Assembly (NCBI RefSeq): GCF_900114085.1
Contig: NZ_FORU01000014.1
Location: 1-64,000, forward strand
Reading direction: 5' to 3'
Length of the DNA: 64,000 nucleotides
Origin: Myroides guanonis
Lineage (GTDB): Bacteria > Bacteroidota > Bacteroidia > Flavobacteriales > Flavobacteriaceae
In this document: positions 8,259 to 17,670 of the stretch, in pieces
How positions within the stretch are numbered: the first letter of the stretch is position 1
Layout: each line of letters begins with the position of its first letter
Notes under the pieces: model-generated
Database searches by the model: none
Seen by the model: only the letters and a program-made list of their open reading frames with translations
Told to the model about the DNA's origin: nothing
Program-made: the position numbers and the translations under genes

Positions 8259-8573
8259 ATGATTCTCTACAATGTAACTATAAACATACATGAAAGTGTA
8301 CACGACCAATGGATGAATTGGATTAACGAGCACTATATACCAGGACTTTTAAAAACCGGTAAGTTCCAAAAAGCCCGTATGGTTAAAGTATTGATAGAAG
8401 AAGAAATGGGAGGTACAACGTACTCCATACAATTTGAAACTCCCAACAAGGAAACACTCAATCAATTTTACAAGGAAGACTTTGACCAGTTTGAGTCAGA
8501 AGCTAAGCGCCTTTTTGGTGAGCTTATGCTTACTTTCAAAACAGAATTAGAGTTAATTAGCGAACACAAATAG
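8259..8573 (+). CDS. DUF4286 family protein
   Basis: This small acidic soluble protein of 104 residues opens with [21 protein letters not shown]. That strand-helix start and the body match the Bacteroidota DUF4286 family, which resembles a ferredoxin-like alpha/beta fold. No catalytic motif is visible and the function is unknown. It lies 7 bases upstream of rsmA and is probably cotranscribed with it. This neighbourhood recurs in Flavobacteria (recalled, not checked), hinting at a link with ribosome maturation. Confidence 0.8.
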   Translation: MILYNVTINIHESVHDQWMNWINEHYIPGLLKTGKFQKARMVKVLIEEEMGGTTYSIQFETPNKETLNQFYKEDFDQFESEAKRLFGELMLTFKTELELISEHK

Positions 8574-8580
8574 GAAAAAC

Positions 8581-9360
8581 ATGGAAAAGGTAAGAGCAAA
8601 AAAACACTTAGGGCAACACTTTTTGATTGACGAAAATATCGCCAAGAGGATTGCCGACACGCTCACAATGGAAAAATATACTAAAGTATTAGAGATTGGT
8701 CCAGGAATGGGAGTATTAACCAAATACCTTTTAGACAAACCTATCGAAACCTTCGTGATTGAGATAGATAAAGAATCTGTTGAATACTTAGGTAAACATT
8801 ACCCTAAACTACATCACCATATTTTCAGTGAAGATTTTTTGAGATATGATATAGTAGAAGCTTTTAATAAAGAACAGTTTGCCATCATTGGTAATTTTCC
8901 CTATAATATTTCAACCCAAATCGTTTTCAAGGTATTAGAATTCAGAGACTATATTCCAGAGTTTTCAGGAATGTTTCAAAAGGAAGTTGCCGAGCGAATT
9001 TGTGAAAGAAAAGGAACAAAAGCATATGGTATCCTGTCAGTACTAACACAAGCGTTTTACGAGCCAGAGTACCTATTTACAGTATCAGAGCACGTTTTCA
9101 ACCCTCCTCCGAAAGTAAAATCAGGAGTAATGAGAATGATTAGAAAGGAAAACTATCAACTACCTTGTAGTGAGAAGAAATTCTTTACCGTAGTAAAAAC
9201 AGCATTCAATCAACGAAGAAAAACATTGAGAAATAGTTTAAAGTCACTCAATCTGCCTGAAGAAATGAAAGATGATGAGATCTTAAACTTAAGACCTGAA
9301 CAATTAGATGTAAATGACTTTATATACATAACTCAAAAACTAGAAGCCAATGGAGTTTAA
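8581..9360 (+). CDS. rsmA: 16S rRNA (adenine1518/1519-N6)-dimethyltransferase
   Basis: The 259-residue RsmA/KsgA protein dimethylates the two adjacent adenines of the 3' terminal helix of 16S rRNA during late 30S assembly. The visible motifs are KKHLGQHFL near the start, the S-adenosylmethionine loop VLEIGPGMG (about 40-48), the acidic end of strand 2 (FVIEIDKE) and the catalytic NFPYNIS (about 105). The C-terminal helical domain is present. The end overlaps the start of mgtE by 11 bases, so translation is likely coupled. Confidence 0.96.
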   Translation: MEKVRAKKHLGQHFLIDENIAKRIADTLTMEKYTKVLEIGPGMGVLTKYLLDKPIETFVIEIDKESVEYLGKHYPKLHHHIFSEDFLRYDIVEAFNKEQFAIIGNFPYNISTQIVFKVLEFRDYIPEFSGMFQKEVAERICERKGTKAYGILSVLTQAFYEPEYLFTVSEHVFNPPPKVKSGVMRMIRKENYQLPCSEKKFFTVVKTAFNQRRKTLRNSLKSLNLPEEMKDDEILNLRPEQLDVNDFIYITQKLEANGV

Positions 9361-10702
9361 AATCAGTAGAGAATCTATACAACAGTTCGAGGATTTAATT
9401 GCTGAAAAGAATGAAAAAGAGCTTTTAGAGATACTAAAAGATATTCACTTTGCCGATATAGCAGAAATTATGAATGAGCTTTCCGAAGAAGGAGCTATTT
9501 ATATTTTTAACATACTAGACAGTGAAGTAACAGCAGAAATATTATTAGAACTAGATGAAAACGTTCGTGAGAATATCTTAAAAAACCTTTCATCTAAAGA
9601 AATTGCAGAAGAGCTAGACGAATTAAATACCGATGATGCGGTAGATATTATCTCAGAACTACCTCAAGAACGAAAAGGAGAAGTAATCTCGGAATTAGAA
9701 GATCTTGAACACGCGAAAGACATTGTAGACTTAATGCGCTATAATGAGAATACAGCAGGGGGATTAATGGGTACAGAGTTAGTATCCGTAAATGAAAACT
9801 GGACTGTATTAACATGTGTGAAAGAAATGCGGAAACAGGCCGAACACGTTTCTAGAGTTCATTCCATATATGTCGTAGACGACAATCAGCGCTTAAAAGG
9901 ACGTCTCTCACTTAAAGACTTACTTACAACCTCAACAACCACACATATCAGCGATGTATATATTCGAAATGTAGATTACGTACGTGTAGACACCAAAGAT
10001 GTTGAAGTAGCTCGTATCATGCAAAAATATGACTTAGAAGCTATACCAGTAGTAGATGAAATGGGTAGACTGTTAGGAAGAATTACTATTGATGATATCG
10101 TAGACGTAATTAAAGACGAAGCTGATAAAGATTACCAACTAGCAGCAGGTATCTCCCAAGACGTTGAAGCCAATGACAGTATACTAACTCTTACAAGAGC
10201 TCGAATCCCTTGGCTAATACTTGCGATGATTGGTGGATTTGTAGCAGTAAATGTAACCCGAAGCTTTGAAGGAGCTATGGAGAAATTCAGAATCCTTTTC
10301 TTCTTCACCCCGTTAATTGCCGCTATGGCAGGAAATGTCGGCGTTCAATCTTCTGCTATTATTGTTCAAGGTTTGGCGAACAATACCATTTCTGGTTCAA
10401 TATGGAAGAGACTTTTGAAAGAAGTGACACTTAGTCTCTTCAATGGATTTATATTATCTATCATCTTACTATTGGGAAGTCATTTTCTACTACAAGTAGA
10501 CTATATGATTGGAATAACAGTAGCCATCGCATTGGTAAGTGTTATTGTTATTGCGAGCTTAATTGGAACGTTTATACCTATTTTTTTAAATAAATATGGT
10601 ATTGACCCAGCCTTAGCAACCGGTCCTTTTATAACCACCAGCAATGACATCTTCGGTATCCTTATTTATTTCTCTATTGCAAAAATTATTTTAGGCTTCT
10701 AA
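9350..10702 (+). CDS. mgtE: magnesium transporter MgtE
   Basis: This 450-residue inner-membrane Mg2+ channel has the standard layout. An acidic helical N domain comes first (1-130), followed by two CBS domains (about 135-255) that sense cytosolic Mg2+, a plug helix, and five membrane helices from about 283. The family signature near the C-terminus is intact ([12 protein letters not shown]), including the conserved aspartate of the pore. Its ATG lies inside the last codons of rsmA, so it is expressed as part of the DUF4286-rsmA-mgtE operon. No M-box riboswitch is visible, and expression probably follows rsmA. Confidence 0.95.
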   Translation: MEFKISRESIQQFEDLIAEKNEKELLEILKDIHFADIAEIMNELSEEGAIYIFNILDSEVTAEILLELDENVRENILKNLSSKEIAEELDELNTDDAVDIISELPQERKGEVISELEDLEHAKDIVDLMRYNENTAGGLMGTELVSVNENWTVLTCVKEMRKQAEHVSRVHSIYVVDDNQRLKGRLSLKDLLTTSTTTHISDVYIRNVDYVRVDTKDVEVARIMQKYDLEAIPVVDEMGRLLGRITIDDIVDVIKDEADKDYQLAAGISQDVEANDSILTLTRARIPWLILAMIGGFVAVNVTRSFEGAMEKFRILFFFTPLIAAMAGNVGVQSSAIIVQGLANNTISGSIWKRLLKEVTLSLFNGFILSIILLLGSHFLLQVDYMIGITVAIALVSVIVIASLIGTFIPIFLNKYGIDPALATGPFITTSNDIFGILIYFSIAKIILGF

Positions 10703-10713
10703 TATACACCAAC

Positions 10714-11655
10714 ATGAAAAAAGTATTACATATTGACAGCAATCATCCTATTATGCTATCAGGATTAGAAGCTTTAGGTTATACAAACGTTGAAAACTAT
10801 ATTTCTACAAAAGAAGAAATTGAAAAATCGATATCGGACTATGAAGGAATTGTAATACGTAGTCGTTTTAAAATAGACCAAGAGTTTATTAAAAAAGCTA
10901 CAAACTTGAAATTCATTGCACGAGTAGGAGCAGGTCTAGAGAATATAGATTGCGAGTATGCAATGAGTAAAGGCATTGCCTTAATAGCAGCACCAGAAGG
11001 AAATCGAACTGCGGTGGGAGAACACGCCCTAGGTATGTTACTCTGTCTAATGAATCGTTTAAATCTAGTCGATCAAGAGGTTCGAAATGGAGTTTGGTTA
11101 CGTGAAGAAAACCGAGGATTTGAAATAGAAGGTAAAACAGTAGGAATAATAGGCTATGGCAATATGGGGAAAGCTTTTGCGAAGCGACTACAAGGTTTTG
11201 ATTGCGAAGTACTGTTTTATGATATAAAACCCAATGTAGAAGATGATTTTGCAAAACAAGTATCCTTAAGAGAACTACAGCGCCGTACTGATATACTAAG
11301 TCTACATACCCCACAAACACCTGAAACACTATACCTCATCAACAAAGATATTATTGAAGGTTTTCAAAAACCAATTTGGTTCATTAATACTGCAAGAGGT
11401 AAATCAGTCAATACAGCAGATTTAGTAGAAGCATTAAAATCAGAAAAAGTTAGAGGAGCAGCTTTAGACGTACTAGAATATGAAAAAAACTCTTTTGAAG
11501 ATATGTTCACTGAAGGCACACTACCAGAACCCATGAACTACCTAATCAACGCACCAAATGTACTGTTATCTCCGCATATAGCAGGTTGGACATGGGAAAG
11601 TAAAGAAAAACTAGCTCAGACCATTTTAGACAAACTAAAAAGGATTACTTTATAA
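10714..11655 (+). CDS. D-2-hydroxyacid dehydrogenase (NAD-dependent)
   Basis: The 313-residue protein belongs to the D-isomer 2-hydroxyacid dehydrogenase family. The nucleotide-binding loop is GIIGYGNMG (about 144-152), followed by the acidic residue that selects NAD (FYDIK). The catalytic set is the arginine of NTARGKSV, the glutamate after AALDVLEYE and the histidine in SPHIAGWT. It resembles the catalytic half of phosphoglycerate dehydrogenase but has no ACT domain, so SerA, glycerate or hydroxypyruvate activity cannot be separated from sequence. It begins 11 bases after mgtE and is probably the last gene of that operon. Confidence 0.85.
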   Translation: MKKVLHIDSNHPIMLSGLEALGYTNVENYISTKEEIEKSISDYEGIVIRSRFKIDQEFIKKATNLKFIARVGAGLENIDCEYAMSKGIALIAAPEGNRTAVGEHALGMLLCLMNRLNLVDQEVRNGVWLREENRGFEIEGKTVGIIGYGNMGKAFAKRLQGFDCEVLFYDIKPNVEDDFAKQVSLRELQRRTDILSLHTPQTPETLYLINKDIIEGFQKPIWFINTARGKSVNTADLVEALKSEKVRGAALDVLEYEKNSFEDMFTEGTLPEPMNYLINAPNVLLSPHIAGWTWESKEKLAQTILDKLKRITL

Positions 11656-11677
11656 TAAAGTTCCAAAAAATTTGCAT

Positions 11678-11685
11678 TATTTTTG
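11678..11685 (+). promoter_or_regulatory. -7 element of the TM2 gene
   Basis: TATTTTTG fits TAnnTTTG. The start codon at 11701 would lie only about 9 bases beyond the transcription start. A TTG start proposed at 11683 falls inside this box, so ATG 11701 is preferred. Confidence 0.5.
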
Positions 11686-11700
11686 AAAAAAAAAATCATT

Positions 11701-11964
11701 ATGCACGAAGTACAAAACAACCAATCACACCCACAAGACAACAAAAAAGTCTTAGCAGGAATAATGGGAATTTTATTCGGTTATTTAGGAATCCACAAAT
11801 TCGTTTTAGGGTATACTAAAGAAGGAATTATTCAGATTATCGCTTCTATTGTAACATGTGGAGCAGCAGGACTTATTGGATTTATTGAAGGAATTATCTA
11901 TTTAACCAAATCAGATGAAGAATTCTACCAAACTTACCAAGCAAACAAAAAGCCTTGGTTCTAA
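11701..11964 (+). CDS. TM2 domain-containing membrane protein
   Basis: This is a small inner-membrane protein of 87 residues. After a polar N-terminus (about 20 residues rich in Gln, Asn and Lys) come two hydrophobic hairpin helices with the TM2 signature. The first contains GILFGYLGIHKFVLGY and the second a glycine-rich segment (CGAAGLIGFIEGI). The function of bacterial TM2 proteins is unknown. I take ATG 11701 rather than the TTG six codons upstream, which lies in a promoter element. A strong bidirectional terminator follows. Confidence 0.85.
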   Translation: MHEVQNNQSHPQDNKKVLAGIMGILFGYLGIHKFVLGYTKEGIIQIIASIVTCGAAGLIGFIEGIIYLTKSDEEFYQTYQANKKPWF

Positions 11965-11970
11965 AAATAT

Positions 11971-12002
11971 AAAAGGGCTACTTTAAAAGTAGCCCTTTTT
12001 TT
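11971..12002. terminator. bidirectional terminator
   Basis: An 11-bp stem (11971-11981 with 11989-11999) is flanked by A- and T-runs. It sits between the converging TM2 and acyltransferase genes and can serve both. Confidence 0.88.
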
Positions 12003-12023
12003 ATTTCAAAATCAACAACAAAA

Positions 12024-13820
12024 TTATTGATATCCCCTCTTCTCTAAATCAGCTTGAATCTCCTCCATAACGGGTTTAACCGTTTCTTCTGGTAAATCCG
12101 CAATTCGAATATACATCAAACCATCTACCGCATTATTGAATAAAGGGTCTACGTTAAAAGCAATTACCTTCGCATTCTGTTTTATATATTTTTTAATCAA
12201 CACTGGTAATCTTAAATTACCCGGTTCGATTTCATCAATTATCTTATCAAACTTGTTTAAATCGGCTTCAGTTTCACTAAACACAAAATCCTTATCCGTA
12301 TCTTCTAACTGTACTTTATATTCCATTTTAGGAGATACATACTGAGCAATATAAGGATCATAATAATGGGATTTCATAAACTCAATCATCAACGATTTAG
12401 AAAATTCCGAGAACTGATTGCTAATACTTACGCCACCAATCAAGAATTTATGCTCAGGATAACGCATGGTTGTATGAACAATACCTTTCCAAAGCAAAAA
12501 TAATGGCATTGGTTTTTGTTGATAATCTTTAATTATGAATGCCCTTCCCATTTCAATAGAATTAGACATCATTTCATAAAGTTCAGATTCGAAGCGAAAC
12601 AATTCTTGCAGATAGAATCCAGAGATTCCGTGCTTTTTGAAAATTTCTTTTCCTAATCCCATACGATAGGCCCCTACAATCACATTCGCCTCATTATCCC
12701 ACAAGAACATATGATGATAATACTTATCATATTTATCAAGATCTAAAGAATTGTTTGTTCCTTCACCGACTTGCCTAAAAGTAATTTCACGCAAACGCCC
12801 TAACTCGTGTAAGATACTAGGGATTTTGTCTGCTTTGGTCAAAAACACTTCATAGTTCTTACTTTGAAGTAATCTATGATCATCCTTGCGCAAAGACTCA
12901 ATTTCTGAAAGAATCTCCTGTCTATCGCACGCCTTCGCAATCTCTTTTGGAATTTTAGGAATTTTAAAAGACGGTACTTTTATGAATTTTGTCTTGTCGT
13001 TCTTATAAGCATTCGCCAACATATAAGTTTTGAATCTCAAAAAGTTTCCATATTCCGTAATATCCTGATGATCGTGTTGTTCTGCAACAGAAATCGGTCT
13101 TCCAATGCGTACTTTAATAACTCTATCCTTTTGGGTCAACAACTCAGAAGGAAGTTTGGCTGTACGCATTGTCGGATTTATCTTAGATAGAAAATAAAAC
13201 AACTTACTATTTTGAGCATGAAAATAAATAGGAACTACAGGAACATTGGCTTTCTTAATTAGCTTAATGGCTCCCTCCTCCCATGGTTTATCAACAATAA
13301 CGGCACCATTTTTATAGGTAGACACCTCTCCCGCAGGAAAGATCCCCAAAGACTTTCCTTCATTCAAATGCTTTAGTGTCTCCTTCAAACCAATAACACT
13401 AGATTTCACATCCTTGTTATTCTCAAATGGATTTACAGGAAGTATATAAGGTTTTAAAGGTTCTATACGATGTAATAAAAAATTTGCAATAATTTTAAAA
13501 TCAGGATCGCGTTCCAACATCAATTTAAGCAACAAAATGCCGTCAATTCCACCCAAAGGATGATTTGAAATAGTGATATAAGGTCCCGATTTCGGTAATC
13601 TTTTTAATTCTTCAGGATTTATCTCAAACTCAATTTGAAATTCCTCCAAAATAGAGTTCAAAAACTCCACATCCTCTAAATGTTTATTGCGATCATAAAT
13701 ATCATTTAGCGCAGAAATTTTTAGGGCTTTCATCAAGAGCCACCCCGAAAAAGTACCTAAAAAACCATATTTATCAACGTTGATTGCTTTCGCAACTTCT
13801 TTCGCAGTAACTAGCCCCAT
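12024..13820 (-). CDS. two-domain acyltransferase, OlsF-like (ornithine/glycine lipid synthesis)
   Basis: The 598-residue protein is a fusion. The N-terminal half is a PlsC-type lysophospholipid/O-acyltransferase (SNHPLGGIDG near residue 86 and GIFPAGEVS near 163). The C-terminal half is a GNAT-type N-acyltransferase of the ornithine-acyl-ACP family (segment starting near residue 325 with LREITFRQVGEG). The same order and length are known for OlsF of Serratia and Flavobacterium, which makes the amino-acid lipid in one polypeptide. The acceptor amino acid (ornithine or glycine) cannot be told from sequence. It stands alone, with a -7-like TATATTTG at 13851-13844 upstream and a shared terminator downstream. 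Confidence 0.82.
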   Translation of the reverse strand: MGLVTAKEVAKAINVDKYGFLGTFSGWLLMKALKISALNDIYDRNKHLEDVEFLNSILEEFQIEFEINPEELKRLPKSGPYITISNHPLGGIDGILLLKLMLERDPDFKIIANFLLHRIEPLKPYILPVNPFENNKDVKSSVIGLKETLKHLNEGKSLGIFPAGEVSTYKNGAVIVDKPWEEGAIKLIKKANVPVVPIYFHAQNSKLFYFLSKINPTMRTAKLPSELLTQKDRVIKVRIGRPISVAEQHDHQDITEYGNFLRFKTYMLANAYKNDKTKFIKVPSFKIPKIPKEIAKACDRQEILSEIESLRKDDHRLLQSKNYEVFLTKADKIPSILHELGRLREITFRQVGEGTNNSLDLDKYDKYYHHMFLWDNEANVIVGAYRMGLGKEIFKKHGISGFYLQELFRFESELYEMMSNSIEMGRAFIIKDYQQKPMPLFLLWKGIVHTTMRYPEHKFLIGGVSISNQFSEFSKSLMIEFMKSHYYDPYIAQYVSPKMEYKVQLEDTDKDFVFSETEADLNKFDKIIDEIEPGNLRLPVLIKKYIKQNAKVIAFNVDPLFNNAVDGLMYIRIADLPEETVKPVMEEIQADLEKRGYQ

Positions 13821-14013
13821 TCATTATAATTATTAAACCAACACAAATATACTAATTCTTTAGTTACTCTTTTTTAATTTTAAATTACCAAGGGTCCATT
13901 TTCACTTTTAAACATACTCATAAAACTAGACATCAATCACTTGTATTTGCACAATTATAACTTTTCGCTTCATGATTTTTTAAGTATTTTTGAAAATCTT
14001 AAAAACATGCGAA

Positions 14014-14778
14014 ATGAAAATTATCTCTTATAATGTAAATGGAATACGTGCAGCCATTACTAAAGGTTTTCTAGAATGGTTAAAAGCTGCTAATCCAGAC
14101 ATTATTTGCCTTCAAGAAATAAAAGCAATGGAATCACAAATTCCAACCGAAGAAATAACAGCAGCAGGTTATCCATACCAATATTATTTCTCTGCTCAAA
14201 AAAAAGGATACAGTGGAGTTGCTATTTTCTGCAAAGAAAAACCAAACAACGTTGTTTATGGTACAGGAATTGAACATATGGATTTTGAAGGGCGAAATTT
14301 AAGAGTAGACTTTGACACGTTTTCTGTTATGTCTTTGTATCTTCCATCAGGAACTAACATAGACCGACTTGGGTACAAATTTCAATATATGGACGAATTT
14401 CAAGCGTATATAAATAATCTTATAAAAGAAGTTCCAAACCTTATTATAGGTGGTGATTTTAATATCTGTCACCAGGCAATAGACATTCACGATCCAGTTA
14501 GAAATGCAAAAGTTTCAGGCTTTTTACCAGAAGAACGCAATTGGCTAGACCTTTTTATGAAAAGTGGTTTTATTGATAGTTTTAGAATGTTTAATCAAGA
14601 ACCTCATAACTATAGTTGGTGGAGCTATCGTGCGAATGCTAGAAACAACAACAAAGGATGGAGAATAGATTATCACTTAGCCTCAGAACCGATGAGAGAA
14701 CGTATCAATAGAGCGTTGATCCTTCCAGAAGCTAAGCATTCAGACCATTGCCCAATAGTTATAGAAATACAACCTTAA
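14014..14778 (+). CDS. xth: exodeoxyribonuclease III (AP endonuclease)
   Basis: This 254-residue protein of the exonuclease III/Ape1 family incises DNA at abasic sites in base-excision repair. The metal and catalytic residues are visible: Asn7 (SYNVNGIRAA), Glu35 (CLQEIKAM), the Asp/Asn pair in GGDFNICH, and the terminal SDHCPI. A frame opening at TTG 13990 adds eight residues and overlaps a -7-like TATTTTTG at 13985-13992. ATG 14014 starts exactly at the family N-terminus. The OmpA-like lipoprotein gene follows after 13 bases. Confidence 0.94.
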   Translation: MKIISYNVNGIRAAITKGFLEWLKAANPDIICLQEIKAMESQIPTEEITAAGYPYQYYFSAQKKGYSGVAIFCKEKPNNVVYGTGIEHMDFEGRNLRVDFDTFSVMSLYLPSGTNIDRLGYKFQYMDEFQAYINNLIKEVPNLIIGGDFNICHQAIDIHDPVRNAKVSGFLPEERNWLDLFMKSGFIDSFRMFNQEPHNYSWWSYRANARNNNKGWRIDYHLASEPMRERINRALILPEAKHSDHCPIVIEIQP

Positions 14779-14791
14779 AACAAAGTAAACC

Positions 14792-15694
14792 ATGTTAAAG
14801 AAAATCACCTTAGGACTTTTAAGTATAACACTCTTGTCTTCTTGCGTAACTAGACGTTTATACAATGAACTGAACGGACAATACGAAACAGCTCTTAATG
14901 AAAATGAATTATTGAGAAACAATTTTGACAATGTTAGTGCCGATTTAAATAGCTTAAAAAATGAACGAGAAAAAACACAGCAACAGCTTGCAGAACTTGA
15001 AGAGGAACGCAACCGTCTAAATGCTGATATAGCGGAAAAAACAGGTAATTTAGACAAACTTCAAAACTCTTATACAAATTTAGAAAAATACAGTGAAGCA
15101 GCTTTAAAAATTGAAGCAGACCGTTTAGCGAAAATTAAATCAGAACTAGAAGAACGTTCGAAAAGAGTAGCTGAACTAGAAGGAAAAATAGCTGCACAAG
15201 AACAGCAAATGTCAACACTTAGAAACACTTTATCTAAGGCACTAAACAACTTTGAAGGAAAGGGTCTTACTATCGAGCATAAAAACGGAAAAGTATATGT
15301 TTCTATGGAGAATAAACTACTTTTCAATTCTGGAAGTTGGAGTATAAGTCCAGAGGGTAAAAAGGCAGTTGTAGAGTTAGGGAAAGTTTTAGGTGAAAAT
15401 CCTGATATTTCCGTATTAATCGAAGGACATACAGATAATGATAAAGTACTAGGAAACTTAGGTGGAGGAGTTGAAAATAACTGGGATTTATCTACCAAGA
15501 GAGCCACAACAATTGTTGGCGTACTTTCAGAAAACCCGAGTATCAACAAGCAAAATCTAACAGCAGCTGGTCGTAGCGAATACGCACCATTAATGAGCAA
15601 TTCAACTGCAGAAGGAAAAGCTAAGAACAGAAGAATTGAGGTGATTTTAGCTCCAAAATTAGATGAAATATCAAAAATGTTAAACGATTTATAA
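14792..15694 (+). CDS. OmpA-family lipoprotein with a coiled-coil stalk
   Basis: The 300-residue product begins with a lipoprotein signal (lipobox LSSC, Cys18). A long charged helix (about 25-150, Leu/Glu/Lys heptads) predicts a coiled coil. The C-terminal OmpA/MotB peptidoglycan-binding domain (about 165-290) has the signatures LIEGHTDN and the NRRIEVIL end. It would tether the outer membrane to peptidoglycan. It is probably cotranscribed with the exonuclease III gene 13 bases upstream, although the functions are unrelated. A long terminator hairpin begins 7 bases after the stop. Confidence 0.88.
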   Translation: MLKKITLGLLSITLLSSCVTRRLYNELNGQYETALNENELLRNNFDNVSADLNSLKNEREKTQQQLAELEEERNRLNADIAEKTGNLDKLQNSYTNLEKYSEAALKIEADRLAKIKSELEERSKRVAELEGKIAAQEQQMSTLRNTLSKALNNFEGKGLTIEHKNGKVYVSMENKLLFNSGSWSISPEGKKAVVELGKVLGENPDISVLIEGHTDNDKVLGNLGGGVENNWDLSTKRATTIVGVLSENPSINKQNLTAAGRSEYAPLMSNSTAEGKAKNRRIEVILAPKLDEISKMLNDL

Positions 15695-15700
15695 AAATCT

Positions 15701-15744
15701 GACAATCTCTTGAATAATCTCTTATTCAAGAGGTGTCTTTTTTT
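15701..15744 (+). terminator. intrinsic terminator of the OmpA-like gene
   Basis: A 16-bp stem with a single bulged A (15701-15717 with 15722-15737) is followed by seven T. Its position shows that the TTG codon at 15710 is part of the terminator, not the start of the next gene. Confidence 0.9.
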
Positions 15745-15787
15745 ATCTATCTTTACCCTATTCCTAATCACATCCTATAAAAGTTTC

Positions 15788-17083
15788 ATGCAAGATTCTG
15801 TACAATTTGTCGATGATAAAGCACTTCACTTTATGTATTCTTGGTGCTACCAAAAACTAGCATTATTACAACTATCAGACTATTATACACATTTCATTAC
15901 CTCAGCTGTATTGCTTATACTAATTGGGTGTAGCTTACTTATTATAGATTTTGTTATTAGAAGAATTATTCTACGCCTTTTAAAGTCGTATATACTGAAA
16001 AGCAAAACAAAACTAGACGACATTATTGTAGCAAATAAAGTATTTGACTATGGAGTTCATCTAATACCGTTAACTATAGCCATTAACTTTTTTCCTTTTG
16101 TATTTATAGGGTTCCCAAACCTAATAAAAAGCATCGAAAAATTAATATCATTAGTATTAATAATAACGGTTTTACTTTTTATTAGATCTATTTTAAAAAG
16201 TTTAAAAGACTTTGCCAAAACCAGGCCTTCCCTAGCTGACAAACCTCTAGACAGCTACTTTCAAGTAATAAGTATTATCATGTACTTTTTTGCTGGAATC
16301 TCCATTTTTGTACTATTCACTGGTAAATCACCTGTTGACTTTTTACTATCATTAGGAGCTGCATCAGCAATTCTTATGTTGGTATTTAAAGATACTATTA
16401 TGGGATTTGTAGCGAGCATACAAGTATCTTCCAACGATATGATTCGCGTAGGAGATTGGATTGAGATGAGCAAGTTTGGAGCTGATGGAACTGTTTTAGA
16501 AATCAATCTAAACACTGTAAAAGTTCAAAACTTTGACAAGACCATCACTACTATACCAACGCACCTACTAATTAGCGACTCTTTTAAAAACTATAGAGGA
16601 ATGCAAAATTCTGGCGGACGAAGAATCAAAAGAGCTATCAACATTAAGATATCTTCCATTCGCTTTCTTGATCCTGAAGAGATAGAAGAGCTGAAAAAAA
16701 TCAGAATACTTGCTCCATACATAGAAGAGCGTAGTCTTGAAATAGAAAACTACAATAGAGAAACCCAAGCAGATCCTGCAATGCCCGTAAATGGCAGAAG
16801 AATGACCAACGTAGGCTTATTTCGTGCATATGTATTGCGATATGCACAGCAAAACCCAAACATCCATAAAGAACACGCTTTAATGGTACGTCAATTACAA
16901 CCTACAGAACACGGTCTTCCGATAGAGTTGTATATGTTCACAAATGACATTCGTTGGGTATTTTATGAAACTATATTATCCGATTTGTTCGATCATTTAT
17001 TTGCTTCGACAAAATATTTCAAATTAGAGGTATTTGAATCACCTGCGTCTGATGATTTGCGAAACATCAAACTCCCTCAATGA
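15788..17083 (+). CDS. MscS-family mechanosensitive ion channel
   Basis: The product is 431 residues from ATG 15788. It has four to five hydrophobic segments (about 33-55, 82-105, 115-135, 160-180), then the pore helix and MscS beta domain. The beta domain contains the typical GDWIEM stretch and IPTHLLISDSFKNY. The C-terminal cytoplasmic domain is large. The family opens under membrane tension to release solutes. An in-frame TTG at 15710 would add 26 residues but lies in the terminator of the preceding gene. A TATCTTTA box at 15748-15755 gives this gene its own likely promoter. Its last 7 bases overlap, tail to tail, the DUF421 gene on the other strand. Confidence 0.9.
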   Translation: MQDSVQFVDDKALHFMYSWCYQKLALLQLSDYYTHFITSAVLLILIGCSLLIIDFVIRRIILRLLKSYILKSKTKLDDIIVANKVFDYGVHLIPLTIAINFFPFVFIGFPNLIKSIEKLISLVLIITVLLFIRSILKSLKDFAKTRPSLADKPLDSYFQVISIIMYFFAGISIFVLFTGKSPVDFLLSLGAASAILMLVFKDTIMGFVASIQVSSNDMIRVGDWIEMSKFGADGTVLEINLNTVKVQNFDKTITTIPTHLLISDSFKNYRGMQNSGGRRIKRAINIKISSIRFLDPEEIEELKKIRILAPYIEERSLEIENYNRETQADPAMPVNGRRMTNVGLFRAYVLRYAQQNPNIHKEHALMVRQLQPTEHGLPIELYMFTNDIRWVFYETILSDLFDHLFASTKYFKLEVFESPASDDLRNIKLPQ

Positions 17084-17589
17084 TCCGTTAAATCTTTTCG
17101 AGTGTGTTTTCTTTTATAATGTGTTTGTCTTAAATGTTCATCACCCGTTATAATACTGATGGTGCCATCTATTTCTAACATAGCTAATTTTACATTTTTA
17201 AAATATTCTACCCCATGTTCACGCATAGCCTCAGACAGTTCTTCAGAGGAAATCCCTAATCTTGTAGCCATCGCAAAATCCACAATTCCGTTATGGATTA
17301 ATATTTCTGGCTTTTGTTGCAATACTCCTCGTAACCATTTGCTTTTTCGCATTGACCACTTTAATAAGTGGTTAATAATAAAAAGAGCCAAAGCAGCAAC
17401 TAATCCTCCAAACAAAGAAGTATTTGGACCTACCATGGCATTTTGAACCGAATTACTGATCAATAATATAAGTATAATGTCAGCTGTATTCAATTGTGAC
17501 AATTCCTTCTTGCCAAAAATTCGAAGAGCAATCACCATAAACAAGTAAACCGATAAACTCCTGACAACAATATCCGCGTATTCGTACAT
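17077..17589 (-). CDS. DUF421 (YetF-type) membrane protein
   Basis: The 170-residue protein has three predicted membrane helices in the first 85 residues (including VYLFMVIALRIFGKKELSQL). A DUF421 soluble domain follows, with ILIHNGIV and the VKLAMLEIDGTISII strand. The closest named relative is Bacillus YetF. The biochemical role is unknown. The open frame extends to 17658, but the extra 23 residues overlap the terminator of the DUF4139 gene, so ATG 17589 is used. A TAAAGATA (minus TATCTTTA) at 17610-17617 may be its -7 box. It ends inside the stop region of mscS. Confidence 0.87.
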   Translation of the reverse strand: MYEYADIVVRSLSVYLFMVIALRIFGKKELSQLNTADIILILLISNSVQNAMVGPNTSLFGGLVAALALFIINHLLKWSMRKSKWLRGVLQQKPEILIHNGIVDFAMATRLGISSEELSEAMREHGVEYFKNVKLAMLEIDGTISIITGDEHLRQTHYKRKHTRKDLTDH

Positions 17590-17621
17590 AGAAAACCTAT
17601 TGATTAAAATAAAGATACAAA

Positions 17622-17652
17622 AAAACCAGACTAATAAATCAGACTGGTTTCT
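17622..17652 (-). terminator. intrinsic terminator of the DUF4139 gene
   Basis: On the minus strand AAACCAG and CTGGTTT pair around a 14-base loop and are followed by a T-run. It starts 19 bases after the DUF4139 stop. Confidence 0.7.
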
Positions 17653-17670
17653 TATCATATGTAATGCTAA

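Noticed and set aside
15070..15771. 233-codon minus-strand frame opposite the OmpA-like lipoprotein
   Set aside because: It is the antisense shadow of a Lys/Glu-rich coiled coil (giving Phe/Ser/Leu) and has no domain of its own.
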